Below, one piece after another: positions 1 to 12,800 of a stretch of DNA of 64,000 nucleotides. Numbering within the stretch: position 1 is the first letter of the stretch; each line of letters begins with the position of its first letter. This DNA is from Mesorhabditis belari. Taxonomy: Eukaryota; Nematoda; Chromadorea; Rhabditida; Rhabditidae. The notes below the pieces were generated by a model. It saw only the letters and a program-made list of their open reading frames with translations, made no database searches and was not told where the DNA came from. The translations under genes and the position numbers were made by a program. The stretch covers positions 248,001 to 312,000 of the forward strand of contig CAUEEP010000913.1 in the NCBI GenBank assembly GCA_958450365.1. The letters are read 5' to 3'.

Positions 1-200
1 GGAAAGCCAAATGGATAGGCTGGCTGAATGGATAGGCTGGCTAAATAGATAGACTAGCCAAATGGATAAGCTGGCCAAATGGATAAGCTGGCTAAATGGA
101 TAGGCTGGTCAAATGACATGAGCCATATTGAATGGTCTCATGTCATTTGGCTCATATCATTTGGCTCATATCATTTGGCTCATGTCATTTGGCATCATCC
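1..200. repeat. Two degenerate minisatellites at the left edge
   Basis: Positions 1-115 repeat a roughly 21-bp unit (GGATAGGCTGGCTAAAT core). Positions about 118-192 repeat a 14-bp unit ending in CATTTGGCTCAT. They lie in rpm-1 intron sequence upstream of the first visible exon. Confidence 0.8.
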
Positions 201-293
201 AGTTGACCTTCCCTTGTGAGTATCTTTAACAAGCCACGGTCAACAAGCTATAGTAGGCTTTTGTAGCTACAGTATACTCATCTATTTACCCAG

Positions 294-3200
294 AATTTGC
301 CGAATGTGTCGTCAAGATTTCCACCGTTTTCAACACACTTTTCGACTTGGCCACAAAGAGAATCAATGAACCGGTGAGAAGTTTGAATTTTTGAATGCTT
401 ATTTTTTCTTGGCTTTAAAAATTTATTATTTTAACTATTAGGTTGATGCATAAGTCTTTTCGTTTTTTTCGTACTTCTGTTAAAAAGTAACAAATTCACG
501 AATTAATCTATAGTTTGCTCTATAAAAAAAAGTGTTTTTTTGTTCAATTTGCATCTTTTTAAATGAATTTCGGTTCACTTTCAAGCAAATTCGAGAGTGA
601 AAAACGCCTTTTTCGTAAAAATCTATAAAAAAACTCTACGGAAAAATTGGCTGAATGAATTTCTCTGAAATTTTGGCGAAATATCAAACGTTTTTTTTTC
701 TCTATCTTTTATCTATTGACACGAAGATAGGTTTTCTTTAGCTAAGGTGTCTAAACCGCATCATCGAGTTAGCCCTTTTTGACTACCCGACTTCATACTC
801 TCAAGAAAATCCAGGCATTCAATATTTTTAAACCCGTTTTAATGTTATTTTGCAGAAAAATAATTGCTTTTTCTAATGAAATCAACCGTAGTTTAATTCG
901 TGCATTTGTTGGCTTGAAACGGCAGACGAAAAGGAACAAAAACACTTATGCATCAACCTATTAGTTTAGCACTTAATTTTGATCATTTTGAAACATTAGA
1001 ATTGCCAATTCTGTACTTTTCTTCAATTTGCTGTCGCTTTCAAAAGTACCGGGTAATTGCAAGAGTTTTTGGACTTTCTAACAAGAGCTCTTTGATTTTG
1101 ATTGATGTTGTTGACAAATTTCAACTTTCTATTACATTTTAATACATTTTTTTACAAGCATCTATTCCATTTTTTTAGCCGGATCGGTTGGCTATAAGAA
1201 CTTTAGTTTCTTAACTTTAGTAACTTTAGTTTTGTAAACTTTAAAAGAGACTTTTCTTGGGTAAAGCTACCGTAATCCCATAAAAGTCTTGTCAATAATG
1301 ACAATAATTAGCGTACAAAAGCTACTCTAACTCTGTCAAAAAAGAGTACTCCAATCGAAAACTGGCGTAATCTGGAAAATAGCGTACACTCTACCGAAGA
1401 AACTGCCCAATTCTCGTAAACGATCGTACAATACCAGTCAAAATTGTTATAACTTGTCAAAAACGACTTTTCTTGACTCGTTTTTTTACGTTCTTTCTGA
1501 AAAACATGATTTTAGAACGATTTGAAGCGTCTTTGATAGTCAAAAATTGCCCTAAAAATCACACAAAACTTCAAGAAGAACAAGAAGAACAAGAGCAACT
1601 TATGAAAAGTTCCTTTGATTTCAAGCCCCTAAAAGTTGACTTAAACTACCGTATTTCTCAAAGTGTTATAGCGCATTTTGTAGAGCTCAATGAGAGCTTT
1701 CAGATGCTTTATAGCACTTATGAATACGATGTCTAAACGATCGTACAATACCAGTCAAAATTGTTATAACTTGTCAAAAACAACTTTTCTTGACTCGCTT
1801 TTTGATGTTCTTTCTGAAAAACATGATTTTAGAACGATTTGAAGCGTCTTTGATAGTCAAGATCATTGATCTTTGATAGTCAGGTCATTGATCTTTGATA
1901 GTCAAGATCATTGATCTTTGATAGTCAAGGTCATTGATCTTTGATAGTCAAGATCATTGATCTTTGATAGTCAAGATCAGACTTTGATAGTCAAGGTCAT
2001 TGATCTTTGATAGCAAGACATTGATCTTTGATAGCAGATCATTGATCTTTGCTAGTCAAGATCATTGATCTTTGATAGTCAAGATCATTGATCTTTGATA
2101 GTCAAGGTCATTGATCTTTGATAGTCAAGGTCATTGATCTTTGCTAGTCAAGATCATTGATCTTTGATAGTCAAGATCATTGATCTTTGCTAGTCAAGAT
2201 CATTGATCTTTGATAGTCAAGGTCATTGATCTTTGATAGTCAAGGTCATTGATCTTTGATAGTCAAGATCATTGATCTTTGATAGTCAAGATCATTGATC
2301 TTTGCTAGTCAAGATCATTTAAAGCTTCGTAAATGAAAGCGATACTTTTGTCCATACAAAAACCCGATGATTCAAACCAAAACCCTTAAACTTTTCAGTG
2401 ATTTTAATTCGTTATTAGTGCTTTAGAATGGTTAAGAAAAGTAAAATGATTACTTTTTTTTGCTTTAACCTTTTAAACCTAGTGTTTAAAAGCTTAAACT
2501 AATGTTTGAAAGCCTTTCAAACACTCAAAATAAACTGATTTCATCTCGTTTTCAAAATGACGACAATTAAAGCAATTAAAATTCGATTCTATGCTAAAAT
2601 TTGTTTAGATTCTTGAACTAAAAACATAGAAAAATCAAAGAAAAGCATTATTTGAACAAAATTTTTTGAGATTTGAGTCATTTTCAGCATAATTTCATAG
2701 GAAAATGCGAAACTTTTATTGGGTTGTCCAGTTATGAATGCGCGTTTTTCACTATTTTGTAAATTTCTCAAGATACCGAAATCAAGAAAAAGATATATAT
2801 GAGTATTATTCGAAAGCTGAAGATCTCCTCTACATTTTGAGATAAAAAGTTTTTGAATTTGGTTCAGCTTTTGGGCAAATTGACTGCACAGAAGAAGTGG
2901 TGGCCAAAAAATGGAAGGGTGCCTTTGGATCAAGTTTTGGCTCCGCTCAAATTGAGTTAACCGTTTGCTGTTTGGCCAATAGATATATCAATACAACTTT
3001 TTTTAAAATACCGTATTTACTCTATTAGTGGGGTCCTCTCTAATAGTGGGGTCGTCTGGGGGGGTGAAAAATAGGGGGTCCCCAATTGGAAGAAGATATT
3101 GGTGAAAGTGATACATCAATTTTGATCTTTTTTTTTACTGTTTGTTAATGTTTTTACGGTTAAAGCAAAAAAATATGAAGCCAAACTTTTTTTTCGGAGA

Positions 3201-6200
3201 AAATTGATATCTTTTCAATTTAAAACTTTGGTTTTTGTTTTTTAAATTTCTCTGGGGGGGGGGGGGGGGGAGGGATCGGTATAACAACTTCAGAGCATCT
3301 TGACTTTTATTTTCGGTTCTTTTACACCATAAAACTTGAGGAATAGCTAAGCTGAAATGGGAAATAGCTAAGCTGAAATTTCGAAAACGACTTCTCCCTT
3401 TGTGCAGTCAATTTCCCGAAAAGTTGAATGGATTCAAAAACTTTTTTATTCCAAAATGTAGAGGAGATGTTCAGCTTTCGAATGATATATAACACTCATA
3501 TACATCTGTTCGATATCTTGAGAAATTTACAAAATAGTAAAAAACGCGCATTCATAACTGGACAACCCAATATTTACAAACCTTCTAATGACTCTAATTT
3601 TTCTTATAGCCGATCGATTGAGCTAAAAATTGAAACATAAACATGAAAATGTTATAGAAATGAAATTATAACAAAACTTTAAGTAATCTAACACTCTTGT
3701 CGACTCAATTTGCCTTCATACCAGGCGTCACACACATTTATTGAGCATCCCGTAATGCTTGATGACTTACTGATGCTGTAAAATGATTAAAACTTCAAAA
3801 TCATCAAAAGATCATCTCCATTTTTCTAGAATCCATGCCTAATCTGTTTATTGGATGAATCGGTGTCCGTTTTTGTTTCGATCGCTCATTGTCTTCTTCC
3901 CTCAAAAGCTCTCACTTTGAGTCGACTTGCGGCTTGTGTTGGAAATCCGGCAAGAGATTGGGCTTTAGCTTCCACTTTATTGAGTCTCAACAATTACAAA
4001 TCGGTGAGCTTTTTTTGGAATTGAAGCTTTCATTCTTTTGAAGCTTTTGAAATATTTCCATTCTTTGCACTAAATTGTTTAAAAAATCTTTTAGATTCTC
4101 ACTTTGTTATCCCCAGCGACAAACGAATCCGAGCCCAGCTCGTTTCCAATATTGGCTGAGAAAATGAATGCTGTGAGTGACATCTACTGAAACAAACCTT
4201 TTATTACCGTAAATACTGTAATAGTACCCCAGCCCCCTCGTACAGTCGCGTAGTCACAAAAGTTTTTTAGTATTTCATTTTTTGCAAAGCGCCTTTTTTC
4301 AAAAATGCGTCTTTGGTATCAAAAAATAGCCCTGAATCTCAGCTATTTTTTGATACCTAAGCGCGCATCGTAGCATAAACCAGTGGCGAGAAAAACTCGT
4401 TCAAAGCTAGACTACGCAACACTCCGCACCGTCATTATGGGGGTGGAGTACTATTACAATATTTACGGTATGTATTCTATTGAGAAAAACTGTTTCAAAA
4501 ATGCGTTGATTGCGAAAGAATTTGAAATCTTTTCTTCAGACACCTTTCGGCGTTCGAAATCTTGAGAAAATCCATCAAATCACCTCGTTTTCAAATATTC
4601 TCAAGTTTTTCTTTGATGTCGCTTTTGGGTCAACGATTCCGGTGATGGTAACGATTCAAATCTTAATATTCAAAAATTTAGAAATACATTTATTCACACG
4701 AATAATGTGGTACAAAGAATAGAAACGAAAAAATCTTAAGTCTAAAATTTAGACTTAAGAGTTTTTGAGCTATGTCCTTTGACCAGCTATGTCCTTTGAC
4801 CAGCTATGTCCTTTGACCAGCTATGTCCTTTGACCAGCTATGTCCTTTGACCAGCTATGTCCTTTGACCAGCTATGTCCTTTGACCAGCTATGTCCTTTG
4901 ACCAGCTATGTCCTTTGACCAGCTATGTCCTTTGACCAGCTATGTCCTTTGACCAGCTATGTCCTTTGACCAGCTATGTCCTTTGACCAGCTATGTCCTT
5001 TGACCAGCTATGTCCTTTGACCAGCTATGTCCTTTGACCAGCTATGTCCTTTGACCAGCTATGTCCTTTGACCAGCTATGTCCTTTGACCAGCTATGTCC
5101 AATAAATTGTTACCTAAAAGGATTTTGATTGAATTTTATATTTGTAAAGAACCGAAATTTCATTTGCATCAACCTAGTAGATGAGAAAAAAAAGAAACCA
5201 ATAATCTAGCTGGCGGGATTGAACCCTTGACCTCTCGACTAAGCCTTAGCTAAGACTGGCTGGCTGGCTAAAACCAGGCTCTTAGCCAGTCGGCTGTGAC
5301 GACAAAGACAACGTTTTGATTTTAAAACAACTTTAGAATCTCTCGATGTATAAGGTGCCCGTGTTGGCACAAGATTTAATCGTGCGAATCGCTAAGGAAT
5401 TGGTTGTGCCTGATGTGTCGGGATTAATGTCACCAACGCTGATGCAAACACCGTCAAGGTCAGGGGAAACATCAATTAAAATTTGACAACAAGATTATTT
5501 CTTTTGAAAGGAAATTTTTCATTTGTTTAGCGACGAAGCAACTCAATTTCTAAAGTCTCAATCTGAGCTTGGTAAATACAGGGTGCGCCAAAAGTTTTCG
5601 TACTTGTATTTTCTGCATTTTTGGTAATTTTTAGATAAAAGATACGATTTTAAAAGTAAGAAATTTGAATTCCTCGCGAAAAACTGATTTAGAAAACGTT
5701 TCTGGTTAATTTATAAGTGCAACACTATTTAAGACAAGTGATTGAGAAGAGGGTTCGCTCAGGAGTGCTTTGGTCGCACAAATTTCCATCAAAGGAAATA
5801 ACTGTAACTGTGCCCTGTAGCTGTGCCCTGTAACTGTGCCCTGTAACTGTGCCCTGTAGCTGTGCCCTGTAGCTGTGCCCTGTAGCTGTGCCCTGTAGCT
5901 GTGCCCTGTAACTGTGCCCTGTAACTGTGCCCTGTAACTGTGCCCTGTAACTGTGCGACCAAAGCACTCCTGAGCGGACCCTCTTCTAAATCACTTGTCT
6001 TAAATAGCGTTGCACTTATAAATTAACCAGAAACGTTTTCTAAATCAGTTTTTCGCGAGGAATTCAAATTTCTTACTTTTAAAATCGTATCTTTTATCTA
6101 AAATTACCAAAAATGCAGAAAATACAAGTACGGAAACTTTTGGCGCACCCTGTAGAATGTGGATTGGGAATTTCTAATTGAAAATCTCATTAAAAGAGGG

Positions 6201-6843
6201 ATAAAATTTAAGGCTCAAACTCGAAACTTGCTAATGACAATTCTGAATTCTAAAGAATGGATAATCTAGCGTATACTGAAAGAATGCTTTTGAAAGTGCG
6301 TTTTTTTTTACGTTTTTTTATTTAGCAAAGATAAAGATTAGGTTTTAAAAAAGTAAAAAGAAGATAAATTCTTTCTGATGAAAACGCTTTTTCAATGCAC
6401 ACTCCGAAATTCGCTCTAGGTGTTGAGAAAAATGCGTGTGACGGACAAACAGACAGACACTTGTCTTTTTTAACTAAAGAAAGTTTAACTAAGACAAGTT
6501 TAACTAAAGAAAAATCCTTGAAAAGATTAGGATCTGGTATTCAATTATTGAGTAAGTATTGCAGATTTCGTCGTCGATCCGCTCACCCGAATTGGGATCT
6601 CTCTTCAGGAGCCCCAGATGCAATATGTTTTCGGTAAATTTTCCCCAAGCAATTGTCATTAGCAATTTCCTGGTATTGTGAAGAACTTTAATAAAGAAGT
6701 AAAGGAATTAGCAAGAAGAAGTAGATTTCCGGAGAGGAGATTGAACCTCTTGCTTTAACCTCTACTTTCCAGGCAATTGCTTTAACCAGTGAGCTATTCG
6801 GTCTCTTAACTTGTCAAGAGAAAAAGGGGAAGAAAAGGAGGAA

Positions 6844-6891
<48 letters not shown>

Positions 6892-9800
6892 GAAGAAAGA
6901 TGGAACCATGAGCAATTGAAAATCAGAAACTGTATTTGTAATAAAGAAATGAAGGAATTGGCAAAAAAAAGTTGATTTAAGTTGATTAAATTGAAACTCA
7001 CTTTACAGGATTAAAAGTTTTCGTTTTTTTTCTTATTAAGCTGTTGAATAGCTAAGTTTTTAAAAGGTTCGATAAAAAGAACTTTTAGAACTGATATCAT
7101 TGGAGTGACTCTGGATGGAGTTGGGATATACACAGGGAATTCCGCTGAAATGACAGCCACTGTTGAGGTGAGAAGATTTACAGGAAAATGTTCTTTAAAG
7201 AATCATTCATTTTTTTTAAAAAACAAGAAAAAGCACTTTCCAGGTTCTTCTTCATCAAGTTTCCTCACAAGAAATGGAATGGAATCGCCTCGAAATGACC
7301 ACAATAATCATCCCGCCGACAGAAGAGGGAAAAGAGAATATCATTTGCAAGTGAGTACTTGGCATCTTTGTGTAAAGATTTGAATTTGAATTTGAATTTG
7401 AAATTGATGGAATTTGTAAGAGCTAAGAGCAGATTACGGTAGTTTTTTTGATAGTTTAATAGTGACATTTTTTGGTTTCTATTCTATTGGTTCAGGTTTC
7501 TTTTCAAAAAGTTTCTTTTCAGATTTTCGAAACCCGTTCGCTTGCAACCAGGCACTGTTTACGCCATAAAAGTCTCCACACAAGGCGGAACAAAAACTTT
7601 TGGTGGTGAAGGTAAGAGTTAATGAAATTAAAATATAGATGATGGATTACAAGATTACTGTAAAAGGCGGTGCAATTCTACTAGGTGATCAAAACACAAA
7701 AGAAACTTCCTTTACAAAGAAGCTTCCTTTAGAAAAGAAACTTCCTTTTTCAACTAAAACCCAAATCGAAATTCGGCTTACTATATAGTATTTTGAAGCT
7801 GAAATTCTTGAGAGCATTTCTACACCTAAACCATCTTAAACAGAGCTATCTAGTTCCTCAAAGAAACATTGTAGTGCACTAGAGGGAAACTGTCATCTAA
7901 CTGTCATCTCTCACCTATTTGAACCTGTTTTCAATTCAAAAAATCTTTTAAAGTCTTTTTAATAAGAATAAGCAAATCATTCAATAATAACAATAGTAAC
8001 TTAAATATCAGTTTGGCTCGGAGTTGACATAGTGAAGCTGCATCAAACATTTATTGATTGAAAGTAGGAGAAATGGCGCGCGGACTCGTTACAGGGGGAT
8101 CTGCAGCACTTGAAACGAAGGACTGAAGTTGTTAACAACTTTTCTCCTACTTTCAATCAATAATTGTATCATGAACACAACATATAAATGAATTTTATTT
8201 TAAAATTAAAGTTTAAAAGTTTAAAATATGGTGAGGTTCAACTTTTATTGAATAAACCAATTTCTACTGTACTTTTTTGATATCAAAAGGTTATTTTTTT
8301 TAAATTCAAATGGACCTTTTTATAACCCAAAGCATTAATTTTAATTTTATGAAAAGAAAGAAAGCTTACACAATTTAGGAGGCATGAATTTTGTGCGTCT
8401 TTCAAATGGCGCTCGATTAGTGTTCAACAATTGCACGTTGAGTGAGAATGGGACGTCGTTGACAAGAGGACAGGTTTCGAATCAAAATCAAAATCAACAA
8501 AAAAAACTGGCTATTAAAATTGAACTTAGAAAATTTAGCTAATCACTTTAGCTAATCAACTCACTAAAGAGCTAATCAATTTAACTAAGCAACTCACTAA
8601 AGAGCTAATCAATTTAACTAATCAACTCACTAAAGAGCTAATCACTTTAGCTAATCAACTCACTAAAGAGCTAATCACTTTAGCTAATCAACTCACTAAA
8701 GAGCTAATCAAGTTAACTAATCAACTCACTAAAGAAAGAATCTTTCATTCCATTCTTTCATTCCTTCAATAAAATTCATTCATTCTTCTCGAATTCATTC
8801 TTCAGATTCCTTTTCTTCTTTATTCGCTAAACGATCCACAAAAACAGCCGACAACAACAGCAAAAAACGATCCGGAACAGGTTTTTTTACAAAAAAAAAA
8901 CAAATTCTTTTGGCTAAGATTTCTTTCTAAGATTTCTAAGCTTTAAAAAATCTAGTAAAGCTCAGAGTTTGTAAAACCTTTCTGCTTCAATCTGATGCGC
9001 TTTCATAGGCAGTATTTTCTGTATTTTTTTCAATATTTTCTTCAACATTTCCTTCAATATTTTATTCACTCTACTTCACTATACAGGAATTGAGTACATT
9101 GTTGAAAGAATCCAAGTCGTTGCAATGAAAGTCGCACAGAGAAACGACTGTTCAAACCACAAAGCAAGCTCTCCATCTTTGTCCAGAAAAAAGTTTTTCC
9201 CAGCGAATTCCATTTCTCTCTTTTTTTTTATGGCAATGATGAGATCAAATTTGAATAAATAATAGATCGATTAAAGAAAAGATCGAAGAATTTGTCGCCG
9301 AGAGACTTTTCCCAGATTTACCTAAAATTTCTTGCATTTAGCTTTAGCATTTAGCTTGTGACGTAAAGTTTAAAATGAAATTAATAAAAAAGCAGAAAGG
9401 AAATTGAATTGATTTCTTTTTGATAGAAAACTTGAAGAAGTAAATTATTAAAGAAATTCTCAATTAAATTAGCTGAGAAATTGGGGGTGGGACAAATGCG
9501 ACCTTTTTTTTTGCTGGAAAAGGCCTTAGGAAAGGTCGTAGAGCTTCAAAAATATTTCGAAAATATTAGCAAAACCGTTATAGATTATAATAAACTGTTT
9601 TTATAGCTAAATAGTTACAACAAAAACTTTTGAAAATATCAAACGAACTAGAGACAAGGCTGGGGTACAGTAGTTTTAAGACTTAAAAAAGATCTCTATA
9701 TCTCTATGTCTCTCTCTGAAGTACTAAACTAGCTGCGCTGGGCGTTCACTACGCGGTCGCATGGAGAAATTGTCCTGGCACCCATCGAAATTATTCTAGT

Positions 9801-12800
9801 TTTAAATTTCCTACAAAATGATATATTAACCATGAAAATCGGTACCCTGGGGGCTGAGATCTAGGGTCGGAGTACGTCATACTACTGTTTCCGTTGCCCG
9901 TAGAAAAAAAAAGGCTTCAACGGGGAAATCCGCGACCTCAAGAACCTATAAGGGTGTTGTTTTTGAAGCTCTAGCTTCTCCGGTTCTCGAGATAAAAGTT
10001 GAGTACAGACGGACGGACAGGCGGACGGACAGACAGACGGGCAGACAGAGGGACAGACAGACGGGCAGACAGAGGGACAGACAGACGGGCAGACAGACAG
10101 CTCTCAATTATATATAGTAGATTCTAATTTGCTACGAAGTTGGGAAAGCTATGGCCTGTATCACCGTTTAGAAATCGTTTTCAAGAGAAAAACAAGAGAA
10201 AAACAAGAGAAAAACAAGAGAAAAACAAGAGAAAAACAAGACAAAGACAAGAGAAAGACTCCAAGAGTTCGTCCACGAAAATCAACTTCATTGAATTGAA
10301 CAAGAAATCATGTTCAAAGATTTTAACGTTAAGAAAATGTCAACAAATCTAATAATAAGAGCATTGTTAGAGAAAGATAAAGAGAAAGATTAGAGAAAGA
10401 CTTATCAGATCACCCGATTGGGAGTGAAGAAAGGGGAGCATTGATCAGACAATTTTGAGTCGATTGACCCCTCCAGTATCTCTCAAGACCACCCCTTCCC
10501 AATTCCCCTACAACAGCTGACAAAAACATCGCCTATAAATGAGTCTCGCCGTTCTCTGAGTCTCTTGAGTGTTTCAAAAAAAGAAAAAAAAGCAAATGGA
10601 CTCTGATTGATAACTCTTCTCTTTCTTTTTAACTATAGAAAAAAAGAAAAACTTTTCCCGGAGATTTTTCGTTGAAATTCTCAGCAGATAAGTTTTTCGA
10701 TTGAACGGAAATTTTAAAAATAAGCTCCTTTGCAAGAGGTGATAGGATTCAAGGCCGATTTTGCCTTTTTTGAAAAAAGATCATATCCCGGTAAAATATA
10801 ATCTAAAATCTACCCTAAAAACTCTAATAGAACGGCCCTCTATAGGAGCGTCGCGTAGTCTAAGTCTACACTCAAAGAACCGCTCATATCTCGGCGCGCA
10901 GACATTTGCTTTTGCTCGCTTTGGTATCAAATTAAAGTAGAGAGAATGGGTAATTTTTTGGGATATAAAACATATTTTTATCATTAACCAGCGCTTAGAA
11001 CAAAATGATTGAAAAGTGGCAAAAAAAAGCCGATTTTTCAATCAAACAAAATACTATCCTTAATGCCTATTTTCTTGTTTTAGTTCCTATTTCTTCAAGA
11101 AAACAAATAATAGAATAGTTTCTATTGAAAATGAATCAAATTCACCGAATCGGCCATTAGAAGTGGATCAAATTGATTTAAATTTAATGCTAAAACGATA
11201 AGAGATCAAATAAAAATCAAAACCTCAGAAATTCATAAAAAAAAAGATCACCAATTTAATATTTAGTTGAGTCGATGGTTTGTGGCGTTGATGAGACTGT
11301 TATCAACGAAGATCAGTGAATGTCTCGCGATAGGAGATGGTGAGAAGTGAAGGGGAAAGGGGAATTAAATGATCATTTAAAGGCAAAAAAAAGGTCAAAG
11401 GGTTAGCAATTGATCTGTTTTTGGCGATTAGATTAAGAAGTTAATTGAGATTAAGATATTCAAGCGAAAAGGGATGGGAAAAAGAGCTTTAGGCATAGGC
11501 AATATCAAGCAATAAGCAATAGCAAGCAATAGCAATAGCAATAGGCAAATTAGCAATAGGCAAATTTGATCCTTGGGGTATCTTGGGGTTCGATTTCTCA
11601 CGGTCATTACTCATAAATTTTCTTGATTCAAATTAGAAATGCATTTTGAATTTTAAAAGATAAAAAATTACTTAATTTTACAGAAAATGAGCACCAGTAA
11701 GTGAGTTAACTCCCTTCGGAGCGGGGGGGTACCATGGGCCTTATGGTGTGGTGGTTAGCACAATTGTCCGGTAGGCGAAAGCTCGGGGGTTCGAGCACCC
11801 GGCGGTGCACAAGTTTTTGCCGTGCCACTGATTCCAACTGTATAAAATCTGCATTAAAAGTGCAAGTCAGTTTATCAAATTACGGAAACAGAATCTAGAT
11901 TGAAACTTGATTACTTTGAAACTGTTTTTTCTATTCCAAATTTGAATCTATCTCAAAACATGGTAAGTTGATATAAAAAATTTGATTTAAAGGGTTAGTC
12001 CTTTAAAGAAAAGAAACGAAAAGAAACGAAAAAACTTTCTGGAAAGTCTGGAATAATATTTTCGCATAAATTATCGTCTCAATATATAAAGATTAAATTT
12101 CTTTCTTTTTTTCGTCTTAAAACCATTGAAACAGATCTATTTTCTCGTAAGGAAAGGATGATTGAGTCCTGGGATCTTTTCCGATGATTTATAAACTATT
12201 CCACGCAAAATTTGACGCTCATTTCAATGATGTAAAAATTAGCTGCGAAATGGCGCGTAAACACCGCCAAACTGGCATCAAAGTTTTGAGACTCTCCTTT
12301 TAAGTCGATTTTTTTGAAGCTAAACCGTTCATCGTTGGTCGAGTGGTTGAGAGCTTGTACAGCAAGCTGGGGGTCGAGAATTCGAACCCAGCCCGTCGCA
12401 TTTTTTTGCTTTTTTTTCAATTCATTATGTGAACCCACAAAAGAACGTAGCAAAGATTTGCAAGAGAAAGATTGAGAAATTCAAGAGGAATGATTGGGCT
12501 ATCAAATGAGAAAAACCGTTTTTCATTTGGTAGCTTGAGACTTATTCAATTAGAAAATGAATTTGGGTGAAAGACTTAGTACTTAACCTAATATTAGTTC
12601 TCAACACTATGTTTTGTTACAGACTGAAAGCCGATTGACCGAGTTGACCGAGTGGTTGGGAGCTTGTACATCAAGCTGAAGCTCGAGAGTTCGGTCCCGG
12701 CTCGTCTCATGTTTTTGCTTTTTTTTCTTTCATTATGTGAACCCACAAAGAACACAAAAGAACGTAGCAAAAAGCAAAAGAATGAGACGAGTCGGGTTCG

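Larger units (their letters stand above)
294..6633 (+). other. rpm-1: rpm-1 exons upstream of PHR1
   Basis: Exons read at 294-373, 3830-4003, 4095-4172, 5337-5458, 5531-5571 and 6565-6633. They encode a leucine-rich helical linker (for example [37 protein letters not shown], then [17 protein letters not shown]). Phases join from the first to the sixth exon. In this family the segment between the RCC1-like repeats and PHR1 lies here. One short exon with the start of PHR1 must still sit between 6633 and 7089, because the phase does not match the next exon. The 3.4-kb first intron is almost wholly repeats. Confidence 0.75.
7089..8880 (+). other. rpm-1: rpm-1 PHR1 domain exons
   Basis: Exons 7089-7167, 7244-7350, 7523-7611, 8379-8473 and 8806-8880 join in frame. 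They read [12 protein letters not shown], then [20 protein letters not shown], then [29 protein letters not shown] and IPFLLYS. This is the PHR beta-sandwich fold unique to Highwire/RPM-1/MYCBP2 and BTBD relatives, with the typical closing phrase NGTS..RGQIPFLLY. The domain contributes to localisation and partner binding. Confidence 0.9.

Noticed and set aside
779..1142. Two short + strand frames near the left end
   Set aside because: They cross the border of a mariner-type TIR and show no domain or codon pattern.
4769..5099. CRISPR array
   Set aside because: The repeat is directly tandem without unique spacers, in a eukaryotic intron. The same applies to the other arrays in the window.
10533..10575. 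TATAAATGAG as a promoter for an internal rpm-1 transcript
   Set aside because: A single TATA-like match in AT-rich DNA, with no coding exon closely downstream.
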